Assembly (NCBI GenBank): GCA_963691655.1 | Contig: OY829326.1 | Location: 69,805,235 to 69,869,234, forward strand | Source: Toxonevra muliebris | Lineage: Eukaryota; Arthropoda; Insecta; Diptera; Pallopteridae | DNA: 64,000 nt | Direction of reading: 5' to 3' | Shown: positions 12,594 to 39,809 of the stretch, piece after piece | Layout: each line of letters starts with the position of its first letter | Numbering within the stretch: position 1 is the stretch's first letter | The notes under the pieces: generated by a model | What the model was told of the DNA's origin: nothing | Seen by the model: only the letters and a program-made list of their open reading frames with translations | Databases searched by the model: none | Made by a program: the position numbers and the translations under genes

Positions 12594-13899
12594 TTAAATC
12601 TTGCAGATACCAATAACACCGCAACCAATACGTGCCCCAGCATTGCCAGTCGATTTGCTTAATTCATGTCCACCTTTACCCAAATCATCAGGATCGGCGT
12701 GTACAACAATAGTGCGTCCAACAATGCTATTGGCACCGAATAAAGTGATTTTGCTATCACAAATTTCAACCTATTAAAAAAAAAACAAATAAATTGAGAA
12801 AATAAAAGATTGCGTGACAAGTCTTCAATTTCATAGATTTACTTACCTTAGTGGCGCCAGCACCCGATGATTCAATATTACCCAAATCACCTAAATGCCT
12901 ATTTTCATCGCCTGGTGCACCATGCTCTTTGCCATGAGGATTGAAATGTGGTCCAGCCGATGTGCAACCGTTGGTATTATCGCCGAATTCATGTACATGG
13001 AATCCATGTAAACCTTTAGCAAGCCCATTTACCTCACCGGTTACTTTCACTGGACAGCCGTCATCCTGGAAGTATTCAAAATAATGATTTAATAAAAGAA
13101 ACACAAAGTAATAGACATTTTCACACATATGTATTAGGTTAATTTGCATTACTGAATTTTGATGTGTTCTTTGTACTTTCCATGTTCATACACAAACATA
13201 CATATTTTTAGTTCAGAGGTAAAACGCATTAATTAACATATTTTAAAAACATAGTAATTGAGATTATAAAATTATTTGTTTTTTAGAAACATATTGAAGA
13301 AGCTTATTTGTTTCTTTTGGGTTTCCATTTGGATACTGTTATCAAAACTTAGTGAATTTTACCTCTGAGTAAATTCGAATTGGCTGCACCCGACACACTC
13401 ACACATACAACATCAATAATCTAACAGGAAGAGGAAAATTTTGCTGTTGTTACTCCGAATTAATTTGGAATTTATTCAAAATACAACAACAACACTACTT
13501 ATATAAAGCGAACGCACCTTCGTTGCTTATAGATAACTCAGAAATTAATGTTGAAAATACATAATAATTATGACTACGCAATAAAGAAAAACGATTCGAG
13601 TATCTCGGCAATTGATATCAAAATATGGTGCACAACTACACTCCCCACCTTCCCCCATCGCATCTTATCGGTAGAATGCCGCTTCAAATAATAAGCTACA
13701 TTATATATGTAGACAAAAAAATACTGTAAATGCACATGGAAGGAATATGAAGAGGAGGGTGCCGGCTCGCTGACCTTGAGTCTTCCTACTCTTCCGAAAT
13801 GTTTCAGAAATTTAATATTATTGTGTAATTTACCTGTTGTTCAAAGTAGACGGTGCCTTTAGCATCACCATTGATAACACAAACCGCTTTAACAGGCAT
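12594..13899 (-). CDS. Sod1: Cu/Zn superoxide dismutase, cytosolic
   Basis: Three exons on the minus strand: 13899-13834 (22 codons), 13065-12847 (73 codons), 12770-12594 (58 codons plus stop). They give exactly 153 residues, the normal SOD1 length. All boundaries are GT-AG and phase 0. It converts superoxide to oxygen and hydrogen peroxide in the cytosol. Visible motifs are the copper ligands in [10 protein letters not shown], the zinc loop with [14 protein letters not shown] and HLGDLGN, the copper-ligand region [10 protein letters not shown], the electrostatic loop [12 protein letters not shown], and C-terminal [11 protein letters not shown]. Intron 1 sits where the Drosophila intron sits; intron 2 (12771-12846), after ...GAGATK, is extra. 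From memory, the medfly Sod gene also has a second intron, which supports a tephritid source. No damage was seen; it should be functional. Confidence 0.97.
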
Positions 13900-14333
13900 T
13901 TTTATTTGATTATTGTTGTTGATCGACTCTGATTTAGCACTTTTTAAACGAATTAATTTATTTTCTGCGCTGTGCCCTGATACTTCTACTTTAACAAAAG
14001 CTCAAATTGGAATGTGAAAAAAATTGTCTGTCTTTTTACAGCGTTGAAATTATAGCATAATTTTTACATAGTTGTAATTTTTATACATAGATTCCACACA
14101 CGTTAGCGATTCATGGTTTAAATCTTTGCTGACGTTAAACTTTTATGTATTTTAACCCTCTGCAACTAATGTACTCTAATTTCATTTATTGTTAAGTCAA
14201 ATGGATACAAGTCCTTACTGACTATAGATATAAATATATATATACAATAGTTATTAAATTACAAATGTGCAAAAGTAAAAGTTGCAATAATAAAAAGAAT
14301 AACAAAATAGTGAATAAATAAATTATATATTAA

Positions 14334-15450
14334 TTATAAATAGATTAAGTCTAAGCTAGCCTTAAATGCAGCTCTGTTTTTAGAGAAATCAATATCTGAA
14401 CGAATTGCTAATCTATTAAATTCTAAAAGGGCCCTTGTGATTGGAGCATTTGCCAAATAATTAGTTTTTGCCATGGCAACATAGAATGGAGTAATATGAC
14501 GAGTGATTTTGGAAGGAGCATTTAAGCTGACTTGGCTTAACAAGAAACCACAATCTATGTTTCCAACAACTAAGTCATAAACAAACATCAATGAGTGAAT
14601 GATTCTTCTCTTTTCAAGCGATTTTAAATTGATGAGCAAACAGCGAGAATTATAGGAAGGAAACGGGTCACTAAAGCGCAAAGGTTGTAGAGCAAAACCA
14701 AGAAACCTTCGTTGAACTCTTTCAAGACGAACTGAATGGACATTATAACAAGGGTTCCGGATGAAAGAGGCGTATTCAATCTTCGAACGCACGAGACTAG
14801 TGTATAATGTTTTACGCGTATAAGGATCTTTGAAGTCCTTTGCATAGCGTCTTACAAAAGCCAAAAGTTTGTGCACTTTTGGTACAATAAGATTTATATG
14901 ATTAACAAAAGTACACTTTGAGTCAAATAAGACGCCCAAGTCAAGAAATTCATCTACCAAAGCCAGAGTATTATTTCCTATTTGAAAAGAAGAAGGAAAC
15001 ATATTATGCGTCATAGCAAATTTGATATGAAAGCACTTTTTTAAATTTAAGGCTAACTTATTTTGGTTACACCATATAGCCAATCGATCTATGTCAGATT
15101 GCATCAGTAAAACATCATCTGTGCTGCAGATAGTGCGAAAGATTTTCAGGTCATCCGCATATAACAAGTATCTTGAAAATTTAAAACACGAATCAATATC
15201 ATTTATAAAAAGAGTAGATAGGATTTCAGCCACTGTAAAAAATTAGAGGGGAAACCAAGACCCTCAAGCTTTGTTATAAAGATACTATGAGCAACAGAGT
15301 CAAACGCCTTGGAGAAATCAGTATATATGGTGTCAACCTGATTTCCGTCTTTAAATGCAGACATGCAAAATTCGGAAAGAACAGTAAGGTTGGTCAACGT
15401 GGACTGTCCGGGGAAAAACCATGCTGGTTAGGGCAAATCAATCTCTTGAC
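14334..15450 (-). pseudogene. Defective CR1/Jockey-group LINE reverse transcriptase
   Basis: The minus strand encodes the C-terminal half of a LINE reverse transcriptase. The upstream part (about 15450-15206) has NQHGFFPGQST, YTDFSKAFDSV and WLKSYL. After a frame change at about 15206-15233, the downstream part runs to a stop at 14334 with FINDI, the catalytic YADDLKIF, LGVLFDSK and RLERVQRRFLGFAL. The segment between WLKSYL and LFINDI that should hold the GVPQG motif is missing, so an internal deletion plus frameshift inactivates it. The endonuclease and ORF1 are absent (5' truncation). The downstream frame is about 300 codons long and intact, so decay is fairly recent. The clade (CR1, Daphne/Crack or Jockey) is not resolved. 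Confidence 0.8.
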
Positions 15451-16089
15451 TGCAAAAAATAATTTCTCTTTTACAACTTTTCAACAACAATATTACTGAT
15501 GTCTGACAGACCTTTTCAAACTGATTTCTTGTTAGTAAGCTCTTTATTTTTTTTTTAAAGTTTATGCATGCAATATAATTGTATATACAAACTATTTTAC
15601 AGTGGAATTGACCACTACGGTCTTCGGCCAAATGAAGTTCTTTACTTTCATTTATTAGGCCTTTATTATTTATAATATAATGTACTGAACGACATAATAC
15701 AAATGTGGAAAGTGCTACGAATATGTGGATCGTAAGTTTGAATTTACGAAGCAATGCACGATGTTTTGTTTTGCGGTGTCTGTCAGACTACCACTTCAGC
15801 TGCAAAGGGAGAAAGCCAATTCTAAATACTTTATTGACCCTTTAGCTTTGCCATTCCTTATAACTTTGAACTCAAAAAAACATATAGAAAAAATTAATTA
15901 AGACAGTTGGGTCTTGAACTTTGTTTCTGAAAGTCTATACATTTTTTCTAGAGACAAATTTTATATTTGTGAATTTTGTAAATAACAGATGGCGGAAAAG
16001 TCATCGCTCTATTGGAAGATGATCTCACTTTTACAAACAGAATACACTTAAAGAAACCATGGATCGGTATACTTCTGAGACGCTGAGTA

Positions 16090-16340
16090 ATTAGTATATA
16101 TAAAATCTTATCTTTCTTTGTGGTTATTAAAGGCTTTTGTCTATGTGAATAAGGCACAGATCCTCGCAGCCATGAAGGACAATATTAGACAAGAAATAGA
16201 GAACAGTTATAAGATGCAATTAAAAGGGGTCAAATTTTCATATATAATGAAGGCCAATATTTCAACTCTATCATCTTCAGTACTTAAATTAGATTGCGAC
16301 AATAGATGGCGTATTCTCAATATAAGGATTATTCATTCTA
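16090..16340 (+). pseudogene. Remnant of a DDE transposase C-terminus
   Basis: The plus-strand frame contains LWLLKAFVYVNKAQILAAMK followed by DNIRQEIEN. It closely resembles the phrase '(F)LWGYLK..VYVNKP.TI..LK.NI..EI' found near the C-terminus of many insect Tc1/mariner-like DDE transposases. Downstream, a diverged CDN...LNIRIIH could be the usual end motif. No catalytic residue remains and sequence on both sides is unrelated. Identified by motif memory only. Confidence 0.4.
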
Positions 16341-16449
16341 TTTACTTTTATTGTAAAACCAATTACACTTTTGTATATATTCACCTCTTTCTCACACATT
16401 GTATTTTTGTTATTGATATTCTATCGTAAAATACAAATATTCTTCTATA

Positions 16450-16892
16450 CAGTGCACGTTCGGAAATCTTAAATGTCCAGAAAACTTAAGCAATTATTGA
16501 CTTGTTTGCAACTTCCGAAAATCTTAAGATTTGACTTAAGTTTTCTGAGAAGGTTCTCAATTAATTTTTGTTTTGTATGTAACTTCCTAAAATCATAAGA
16601 TTTGACTAAGTTTTGTTAGTAGGTTTGGAATTAACTTTTGTTCCATTGGTGTTCTCACTTTTAGTGCTTTTACCTAATAAAATGCTACTGTGAACAACGT
16701 ATAAGAAATGAAATGTATGTTACATATGCATGTTTGTATTTCTTAATTATTATTAAATAAATAATTTATGTAATAAAAATGTACTTTTTTTTTAAAAAAA
16801 AGTTGATTATAAAAACCGTCCAGAAATCTTAAGAATTCAGAATTCTTAAGTAGCTCAAGAACAAACTACTTAAGAATTCCGAGCGTCCACTG
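16450..16892. mobile_element. TA-flanked MITE (Tc1/mariner/pogo type)
   Basis: A 443-bp element. The left end CAGTGCACGTTCGGAAATCT and the right end read in reverse (CAGTGGACGCTCGGAATTCT) are inverted repeats. Both are flanked by TA (16448-16449 and 16893-16894). Internally, CTTAAG-containing modules (for example AAATCTTAAGATTTGACTTA) recur in both orientations. There is no open reading frame. The TA duplication and CAGT start fit the Tc1/mariner superfamily, pogo-like. Confidence 0.75.
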
Positions 16893-17620
16893 TATTGATT
16901 AAAAACATGATTCGTAGGGGAAAAAGACAGAATTTGTTATATTACATGAAATGGGGTTCCAAAGTGAAATTTCCACAAAAATCATTCATTTTACCTAATT
17001 TTTATCAAAATCAATTTATGAGATAGCCAAATTTTTCCTTCGTTGAAAATTTGTTAGGTTGATTTTTGATGAACCAGTAAAATGTTATGACGGTCACCGC
17101 AGAGCACTACTTCAGGACCGGGGTCCAATAAAAATGACGATAACTTCATCAACAATTAATTTGTTTTTTGAAATTTTTGTTAAGTAAAGATCTGTATTGA
17201 TAGTTTACGGAAATAAATTTTATTACTGTTACTCATTTTTCACTCCTGGACCTAACCCCTTAAAAAAAACTCAGAAATTAAAAATATTGGCAAGATCCGC
17301 AGCATTCTGTCCATAATACATGACTGTGAATGCTTTAAAAAGTTGAGGTTTAGGAAATTAATAGTTAGTTGTAAAAAACAAAACTGCGTAACGTAAAGTG
17401 TTTGAAATACTATTAGCCTATAAGAATACGAAAAAAGAAACAAATTTTGCCGAGGATTTCATTTCGGAAATATTTAAAAGTTTTATGTAGCTCTTACGCA
17501 GTGAGACTAGTTGCATTACACTTTCGCCATTATAGTTTTCGTCGCTATAGAAAACATTGTAAAAAAAAAACGTCAAAAAATTTAATCAAAATGTTCCCCG
17601 AGAGATTTTGTCTGCGTACA

Positions 17621-17720
17621 TGGTTATATTGATGTTCACTGTTCGACGGACACATCATATTTTCTCTCATGCACCCAGTTAAACTTAGGATGATCGTAGG
17701 AGTAATCATCGAACACTCCA
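17621..17720. mobile_element. Partial copy of MITE family 2
   Basis: TGGTTATATTGATGTTCACT followed by GTTCGACGGACACA and TTTTCTCTC matches the left end of the element at 37694-38006 (GGTTATATTGATGCTCGGTG, GTTCGACGAACACA). No matching right end could be found, so this is a fragment; its right border is approximate. Confidence 0.5.
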
Positions 17721-18492
17721 AAGAACAATAAAATAATTTTCTTATTTAATTTATTACCAGGGTCAGGTTCTGTATGGGTACGAAGAGGTCCTGGTCAGCT
17801 AGTTTAAAAATAAAGAAGCAGCATAGTTTTATTTTATTTTCAATACACATTTTGTCCAAACATTTAAATGGAGTTTTCTTTTATTAATAGAAATAAAGTG
17901 CAATCATTATACAATTTATCTTTTGAATTATCATAAATTTGTTGGGTTTAGTTTTTTTTTTTTTTTTTTTTTTGTTTTTGTTTTTTAATAGTTCGATATA
18001 ATAATCAATATATAGGTATGCAGATTAGGTAATATTCACTTGCATGTCATCATCATTATTTAAAATATTTTGTTTTATAATCTTGCTTTTTGTGTTTTGT
18101 TTGTTATTTTTCATTATCAAGCATATTGAATTCGTCAATGTGAGAGATGACAAGGATTGAAATCGTTAAACGAATGAGAATCCTTTATGAACGAAAGAAA
18201 AACTAAAATACAAATTTCACATATATATATATATATATATCTGTATATAACATAATGTATATATTATTTAGCTTGCTCAAATTCAATATACCCGATGTTT
18301 ATCCGATCCTATTTGTGTTTGTGTGTTTTTGTATTGTTGTACCTCCTCTGTGTTCGCATATAAACACATGCTAGTGTGTGTGATTTTGTTTGCGGGTGTG
18401 TTTTGTGTGGGGGAGGGGTATAATTTGATTTTATAGAATTTTTAAAATTATATTGAATCAACAGAACCAGAATTTTCTACGATTTCTGAGAA

Positions 18493-33532
<15,040 letters not shown>

Positions 33533-36500
33533 TTGGGTTTAGCGGCGCCTCTATTTGTATGTATGTATGCGTGTGTATATCTTGTTTTTTATAATATTCT
33601 TCTACACAATTTTTGTTCTTTTTACAATTTTCAAAACATTAACTTTCATTGAATAAAAAATATTTACTGTTTACTTTTGAACACTTTCTTTTTCTTTTTT
33701 CCGATTTTCGCGTGTTTGTACCTTTTTTTTTTTTTCTTGATTCAAGGTTTTTCAATATTCTTCCAAATTAGAAACTTTTTCCTCTCTATCTCACACACTG
33801 ATTACTCTGTCCTGCAGCACCTCTTTTCTGCGCCACTCCTCTGGCGGTGCGTTGCAATATCGGATTGCGTGTGTCCGTGGAAAAAACTATGAAAAAGAAT
33901 TAAAAATAAATGGAAACACACCATCAAAATTTATTGAAAACGAAAATGCGTAAAGCCGCTTCTATTTCCACTTCCACCACCATGGCTTAGCGCTAGCTTG
34001 CTACATATCTGGCGGTTGCGTAAACTTACCACAAAATCTATTTCAAATACTTTTACTTTACTGCATTTTTCTCACACACAATATTTACAAACAACAAATT
34101 CTGAAAAATCCAAAATCCAATTTGGAAAAAATAAATTTTGAGGTTTTCGTTTCGTTTTCCGAAAATTCAGTGCACAACACGTTTTTTTGTTTTTCGTACG
34201 GTCGTTCGTTCGCATAGATGTGAACGTGTGTGTATGTTGTGTATTCACGAATGTGTGTGTTTTTTATTTTTCACTTTTTCGTTTCTTGTTTTTGTTATAC
34301 TTTTTCTCATTACCAGCCGAAAAATATAAACATTGCGTTTCTCGGAAATGCAACCTTTATTTTTTCGCTATCACTGATAGATTTTATTCAAAATTATTTT
34401 CAATTGAATTGATTCTGAGATAGCGCAATGCTTTGGCTTGTCCATGTAGCGCCGCGAGTTAAGCAAGTGGAAAAGATGGAAGAGCGTTTGTTTTTATTTT
34501 TTTTTCACATTACCTATATTATACAGAAATTGTTACTCGAATATTTGTGCTGAATGTGGCCGAATTGTGTATGTTTATATTTAAGTGTGTGTATGTATGC
34601 GTACAAAATTCTGTTTGTATTGCGCTGAATACACATGCAAGTGTCATTCTGCAAATGGAAAAAATAGTACTATTAAATTGGTAAAGTTGTTGTTGTTTTA
34701 TGGTGTGTTGTTTTGCTGAGAAGTGTGGTGCGCGCTTACAAAATGTTAAATGGTATTCAAATTGTTTACTGATTTTACGCGCAAACTGCTTTCTACTATG
34801 GTTCTGCCGGCTTTTCTATTTCGAAATTATTTTTCAAATATTGATGCACACTTTATAAATTTGAATGGAAGTAAAGTATTTTACAAAATGACCCAAATAA
34901 AATATTGCGCATTTTATGTTCTTGAAACAACTCTACATGGCATCAATCAGAGATGCTTTTAAAAAATTGTACAATACTATTTTCATGCACCTGTACGAAT
35001 CAGAGTTGTGCCGCCGATGACTTTTAAAGGCGGTAGTTAATAGGGTAATTGTGTTAAAAGCATAAACTGCAAGTTTACAAACTTTTTTTTTGTTTTTAGT
35101 TTTCACTCGACTTTTTAATTTTTAATAAAAAACAGTAAGGGCAGATTAAATTTACATCAATTTTCAGCAAAGTAAATCCACTGCGAGTTTCACAGTTTTG
35201 TATTTCCAAATGCGCAAGTTTACGATGTCGGTTGCGCATTGAATTATTCGTACAAACTTATCTGATTTATGAAAATTTTGGCAGCTTGTTTAGCAGCTGA
35301 TACACTTATACGGTTTACACAGTTGTAATTCAATAAAATCAACGAAACATAAAGCCGATGGTTCAACTGACGTTTAAATACGGCTGCTGATAGGTCTTTT
35401 TTTGATGAATCTCTATCACTTGAAATATAGGTTAGTGCCACCATGACATAATCTTTTTTACTAAGCTTATATTGGGTTGTTTAAGCTTGATTCTCTATAT
35501 ATCTTGTCAATATTTAAAGCTTTTCCATAAGTAAATCATTTTGAAACTTTATACTTTTACTTACCTTGGGTAACAATATTATATTATGGTTGCAACATTT
35601 ATTTTGGCGCAGTTTCAACTAACACTGTGTAACTTTGAATTTTTGCTCTGTAATATTTTTTTCTAACCATTTATGAGTTAACCACCCGGAAACCGATGAC
35701 CTATGGTGGTGCCACTTTTCCCCCCTTATTTGTATAATTTATTATTGTATAGGCAGAAGCAAAACCGCTTGCAGCGTAGTGCTATTTTTTGACATTGCTT
35801 TAAAAACAATAGTTACATACAAAGCAACACAGAATCACTGCACAGCACAGCACTGCAGAAGTTTATCAAAAATTCTAAAATGCACGCACCGTGATTCTGC
35901 TTCTGCTTATAAAGTATTATTATTACGGACTATGAAACTGAAATCTGATTGTTCATATTTTATAATTTGACTTTTATTTCATTGCTACTCAACAGTTAAA
36001 GTGCTGTTTATAAGGTCAATGAAACGTAATTTTTGTCGACTTAGTTACCGCAACAGTCTAGTAAGAGCAGGCAAAACATACGGCGGTTTCGGTATCTGTC
36101 ACGATTCCGCATCAGCGATCTTTGTGATAATTATTATTAAATAAACTTAAATAAAAAACGTTTTAATAAAAAATTTCACACTCATGGTAAATTGATTAAA
36201 ATATAATATGACCAAAAATACAAAATAAAGAACAAATTATACATGGCACCACTTACTTGCTGACAATGGGAACCCTCCAAGAGTAAAAATTGCCTTAGCT
36301 AAAAGCGTTTTCACCCTGCTCCAACTGTTTATGCACTTTTATACAAACCGAATTTTCCCAACAAAAAAAAAATTAATTTTTTGGAAAAGTAACTAGTCAA
36401 ATTTACCGAACGACCTAATACTTACCAGAAATAATAACTCACCGCAATACCAGCATGATTATGGAAGATTTCCCATTGGCTGTGGTATCATCCAAATAAC

Positions 36501-37693
36501 TCTTGCTTTTGAGTTTCAGCACAACTTCCTTCATTTTGAAAATAGCTCATTCTGCTCATTTTTCCTCGCTTCTTCGTCTGTTGGTCCTTAATTTTGGTAT
36601 CCATTGTACATATCGATTATGGATACTGTATTAAAATTTGTCCAAGCACATGCTCCAATAAATTTTATAATTTGCGATATTTTCATCGTCTTGGCGTCGT
36701 GTTGAGTTAAATGAAAGGAAGATTTAATACAATATATTTATTGATAAGCAAAATATACCTTATCCGCTTACGACTTAACGAACTCATTGTCCGAAGAAAA
36801 AGAATGAACAGTTCCAGAACAAAATGACATTTACAATTATGAACAGAGTTGTATTTTTCATAATTACCAAACCGCTAGCGCCATGGTAACATCTGTCATT
36901 CAGCATAGTATGCAATAAATAGTATGGTAACACGGCGGTCGAAAATCGATTTTCAACACGATATTTAGCGGACCTTACACGGTCAGTAATAGTGACAGTA
37001 GTTTTAAATACTGTTAGCATTAATGATCGTGTAAGACAAAATATCCCATCATTACTTGGAATGAGGAAAATATTGATGGAATTCAGAATTTTCTGATTAT
37101 TTCTGTCAGTATTTGTGGTAATGCCATTATTACTGACTGTGTTAATTCTAACATTATCATTGGCAAAATTTTAGTTTAAAAATTAAATTTTAGCGATTTT
37201 CATCCAAAATATCTTTTTGCCAGCGAACATCAAGTTTCGACATCGGCTTGAAACTATCTCCAAATCTATAACACAAATATTGAGAATGGCATGCTATAAT
37301 TAGAAAAGTTAAGTATGTTTTCTAAATTTTAATGCAATCAAAAAAAAAAGCGAACAAATTTTTTTTTTTAATTTTTAATATAATTTAAAAAATAAACATT
37401 TTATTACACTGTAATAACTCAACGAGTTAACGGTGCTCAAATGTATGTATGCTCCGATTACCACAAAGACTGTTAATCTGAATGACATGAAAGTACTTGA
37501 CATTTATATTTAAGAGACTGGAAAAGTTCATATGATACTTCCTCAAATTTACGATAGATGGTACGCGAGTAATTGGCTGATTCACAAGCTGTCATATACT
37601 ATCGTATTATCATAATGTCGTATAGTTTTGGACGATAAATGAGACAATTTATGGCAAATGAGAGGATACGACACCAAATAAGACACCTTAACG

Positions 37694-38006
37694 CCTGGTT
37701 ATATTGATGCTCGGTGTTCGACGAACACAAAACATTTTCTCCCTTGCTCGGTCAAGGTGGTTACATTCAGCTCGTTGCAGAGTTGTTTTTTGTTAAAATA
37801 TACTCGTTTGCTTAATACTATTTTATATGTAACGATACCGTTTTGTAAAGTAACTCATTGCCACCCTGAATACTCGGCGTGATCGGTGTACAATACACCG
37901 AGCATATCGTGTGCGGTGTGAGAGTGAGTACAGACTCTCTCTTTGTATTCGGTGCAACTACAATTTCATGGTGTTCGCCGAGTATACTCGCAATATAACC
38001 ACAGCC
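37694..38006. mobile_element. MITE family 2, full copy
   Basis: The left end GCCTGGTTATATTGATGCTC and the right end in reverse (GGCTGTGGTTATATTGCGAG) share inverted GGTTATATTG. GTTCG-ACGAACACAA near the left mirrors GGTGTTCGCCGAGTAT near the right. The interior contains further CTCGG/CCGAG inverted motifs. A partial copy is at 17621. It has no coding capacity. Confidence 0.6.
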
Positions 38007-39033
38007 TTACGAATTGAACAATTAAGTTTACTTTCAAGTAGCATGACAATTGTGAAATACACGATTGCCACTTTGGTACAATTCTAACAAAACTGATACA
38101 TTTCTTACTATTTTTCTGCGTTTGGTACATTGGTACATGTTTTTAAAATTTGGTACATTCTGTAGGTAAAGTTAGCTCTTATGATATTTAAGAATTGTAA
38201 GCTTATGTTCAAAATATTTTTTGTTGAAAAAGGTAAAATTTAAATGTATATAATATATAATGCTTTCAAAAGAATTGTGTGTCGGACGTTAAGAGTCTCA
38301 TTAATCTAGTATTATTGACATCTTGAATTGTACAAAAAAATATTTTTTGGAGTTTATTTTACGATATGTTTGTTTTTGTGTTTTTACGTTCAAAATGGGC
38401 ACCTAAAAAAAAGGTGTGAGGCTGGCCCGAGTGATTACAGTACTTGAAGTCTTCTTAAACAACAAATTTAAATATATTATTATTTTGTACGTTTGTCATT
38501 CTAGCAGGTAGTAGATTTAGACATTTGGATTGAAAAATAACAAAATGGCGGACTCTTAAATTTTATTTATTTTTTTAAATCGCGTTGTTTTTTGTTGAAA
38601 GTCGTTGCAAAAAATATGAAATAATGATTAAAAATAAACAATTCTACTACCTGCGAGAGCCATTAGCGTGTAAAATAACACATTAAAAGTTCACCCCTAT
38701 CGGTTCTATAAAATTCCCTCAGACCCCTGAGCCGTTCAAAAAAACGTTGTTTCGAGAAAAAAGCTTTTTAAGTTTTAACAACAGATAAAGTTTTCACAAC
38801 AGGCACTCTCGACTATGAGCTATAACTTCGTTAATATTTTGAGTTTTGGTCTGAAATTTTTACAGTATACTTTCAATATATTGTAGTTTCGAAATACATT
38901 TAAAAAAAATTGGTACATTTTCCCCCCATTTGGTAAATTTTTTTGCAAATATTGGTACAAAATAAAATGAGTAAGTGGGAACCGTGGTCAAATATTACCT
39001 TACTGACTTTTTTTAAAATAAAATGCTCAGTAC

Positions 39034-39400
39034 CAGAGTTGGGTAGTAATAGTTCCATTAGGAATTATATTCCATCTCCATTCCAATTACAAGGAATTGT
39101 AATTGGTACTTTTTGTTTTCAATTCCTTAGTAATGGAATTGATAAAAGTTTCAATTCTATTACAAGGAATTGTAATCGGTAGTTAAAATTTTTAAATTCC
39201 TGGGTAATGGAATTGAAAAAATTTTCGACTCCATTACAGGAAATTATATTTTGTAATTAAAAATATATCAATTCCTTAAAGGAATTGAATTGAAAGGAAT
39301 TTAATTATTAAGTGTAATCAATTACTTTCTTGGAATGAAATTCCAATTTAGCTGGAATGATTCATCCAAAGTAATTGATTCCCATTTAGTTCAATTCCAA
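39034..39400 (+). mobile_element. hAT-like AATTCC-rich repeat, copy B
   Basis: Begins CAGAGTTGGGTAGTAATAGT, as in the inverted copy at 26360-26457. It continues with many degenerate copies of GGAATTGTAAT/AATTCC in both orientations, up to a block ending TTCAATTCCAAAAAGG. The right border is approximate. There is no open frame of note. Confidence 0.5.
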
Positions 39401-39809
39401 AAAGGCAAAAAAAATTTCGGATTTGTATTGCGACATCGTAATAGTTGTGATCAACTACGTAAGTTTTGATGCACTTTTCATTAACGAAATAAAATGTTAT
39501 CAAATAAGTTTTGTTTTAAATTACGTGTATATAGAGAATAAACTCTATCGTTAGTGAAATCAAACTCAATTCACCAGTTACAGTAGTACTTTAAAACACC
39601 TTTGTTAAGTATAACATAAGAAGAAAAATATTTGAAACGAACTATTGGCAGCCGCAGTTCTTTTAGATTTTCAACTTCCGATGAAAAGCACATTATTTGC
39701 AACACTGACACAGAAAATATTTTTCGTCTGCACCATGGTGTCTGCACAATATTTGTGTTTATTTTGTTCGCCAGAGGAATTTTCTGAGACCATAAGTATT
39801 TTTATAGAA

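Larger units (their letters stand above)
13900..18492. other. Spacer between Sod1 and the FoxK 3' end
   Basis: Contains the Sod1 promoter/5' UTR (just above 13900), a dead LINE (14334-15450), a transposase remnant (16090-16340), a TA-flanked MITE (16450-16892), a partial second MITE (17621-17720), a long T tract (17951-17973), a short TA microsatellite (about 18222-18240) and probably the FoxK 3' UTR. No additional host gene is supported. Confidence 0.5.
33533..39600. other. Spacer upstream of FoxK
   Basis: The first few hundred bases should hold the FoxK promoter and 5' UTR (pyrimidine-rich with GT-repeat-like stretches; no clear TATA box). Further on are a possible but unproven short coding exon pair (36264-36535, minus), a MITE (37694-38006), clusters of TTGGTACA (38073-38157, 38910-38959) and an AATTCC-rich hAT-like repeat (39034-39400). 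No gene is firmly supported. Confidence 0.5.

Noticed and set aside
18222..18240. TA microsatellite and long T/A tracts (for example 17951-17973, 23127-23152) as possible features
   Set aside because: Ordinary low-complexity DNA in an AT-rich fly genome; no function inferred.
39645..39809. Upstream extension of the basic-protein gene
   Set aside because: The first codon is TTG, and the extension is hydrophobic and unlike the rest. ATGs at 39681 and 39735 remain possible, but 39810 has the more protein-like start.
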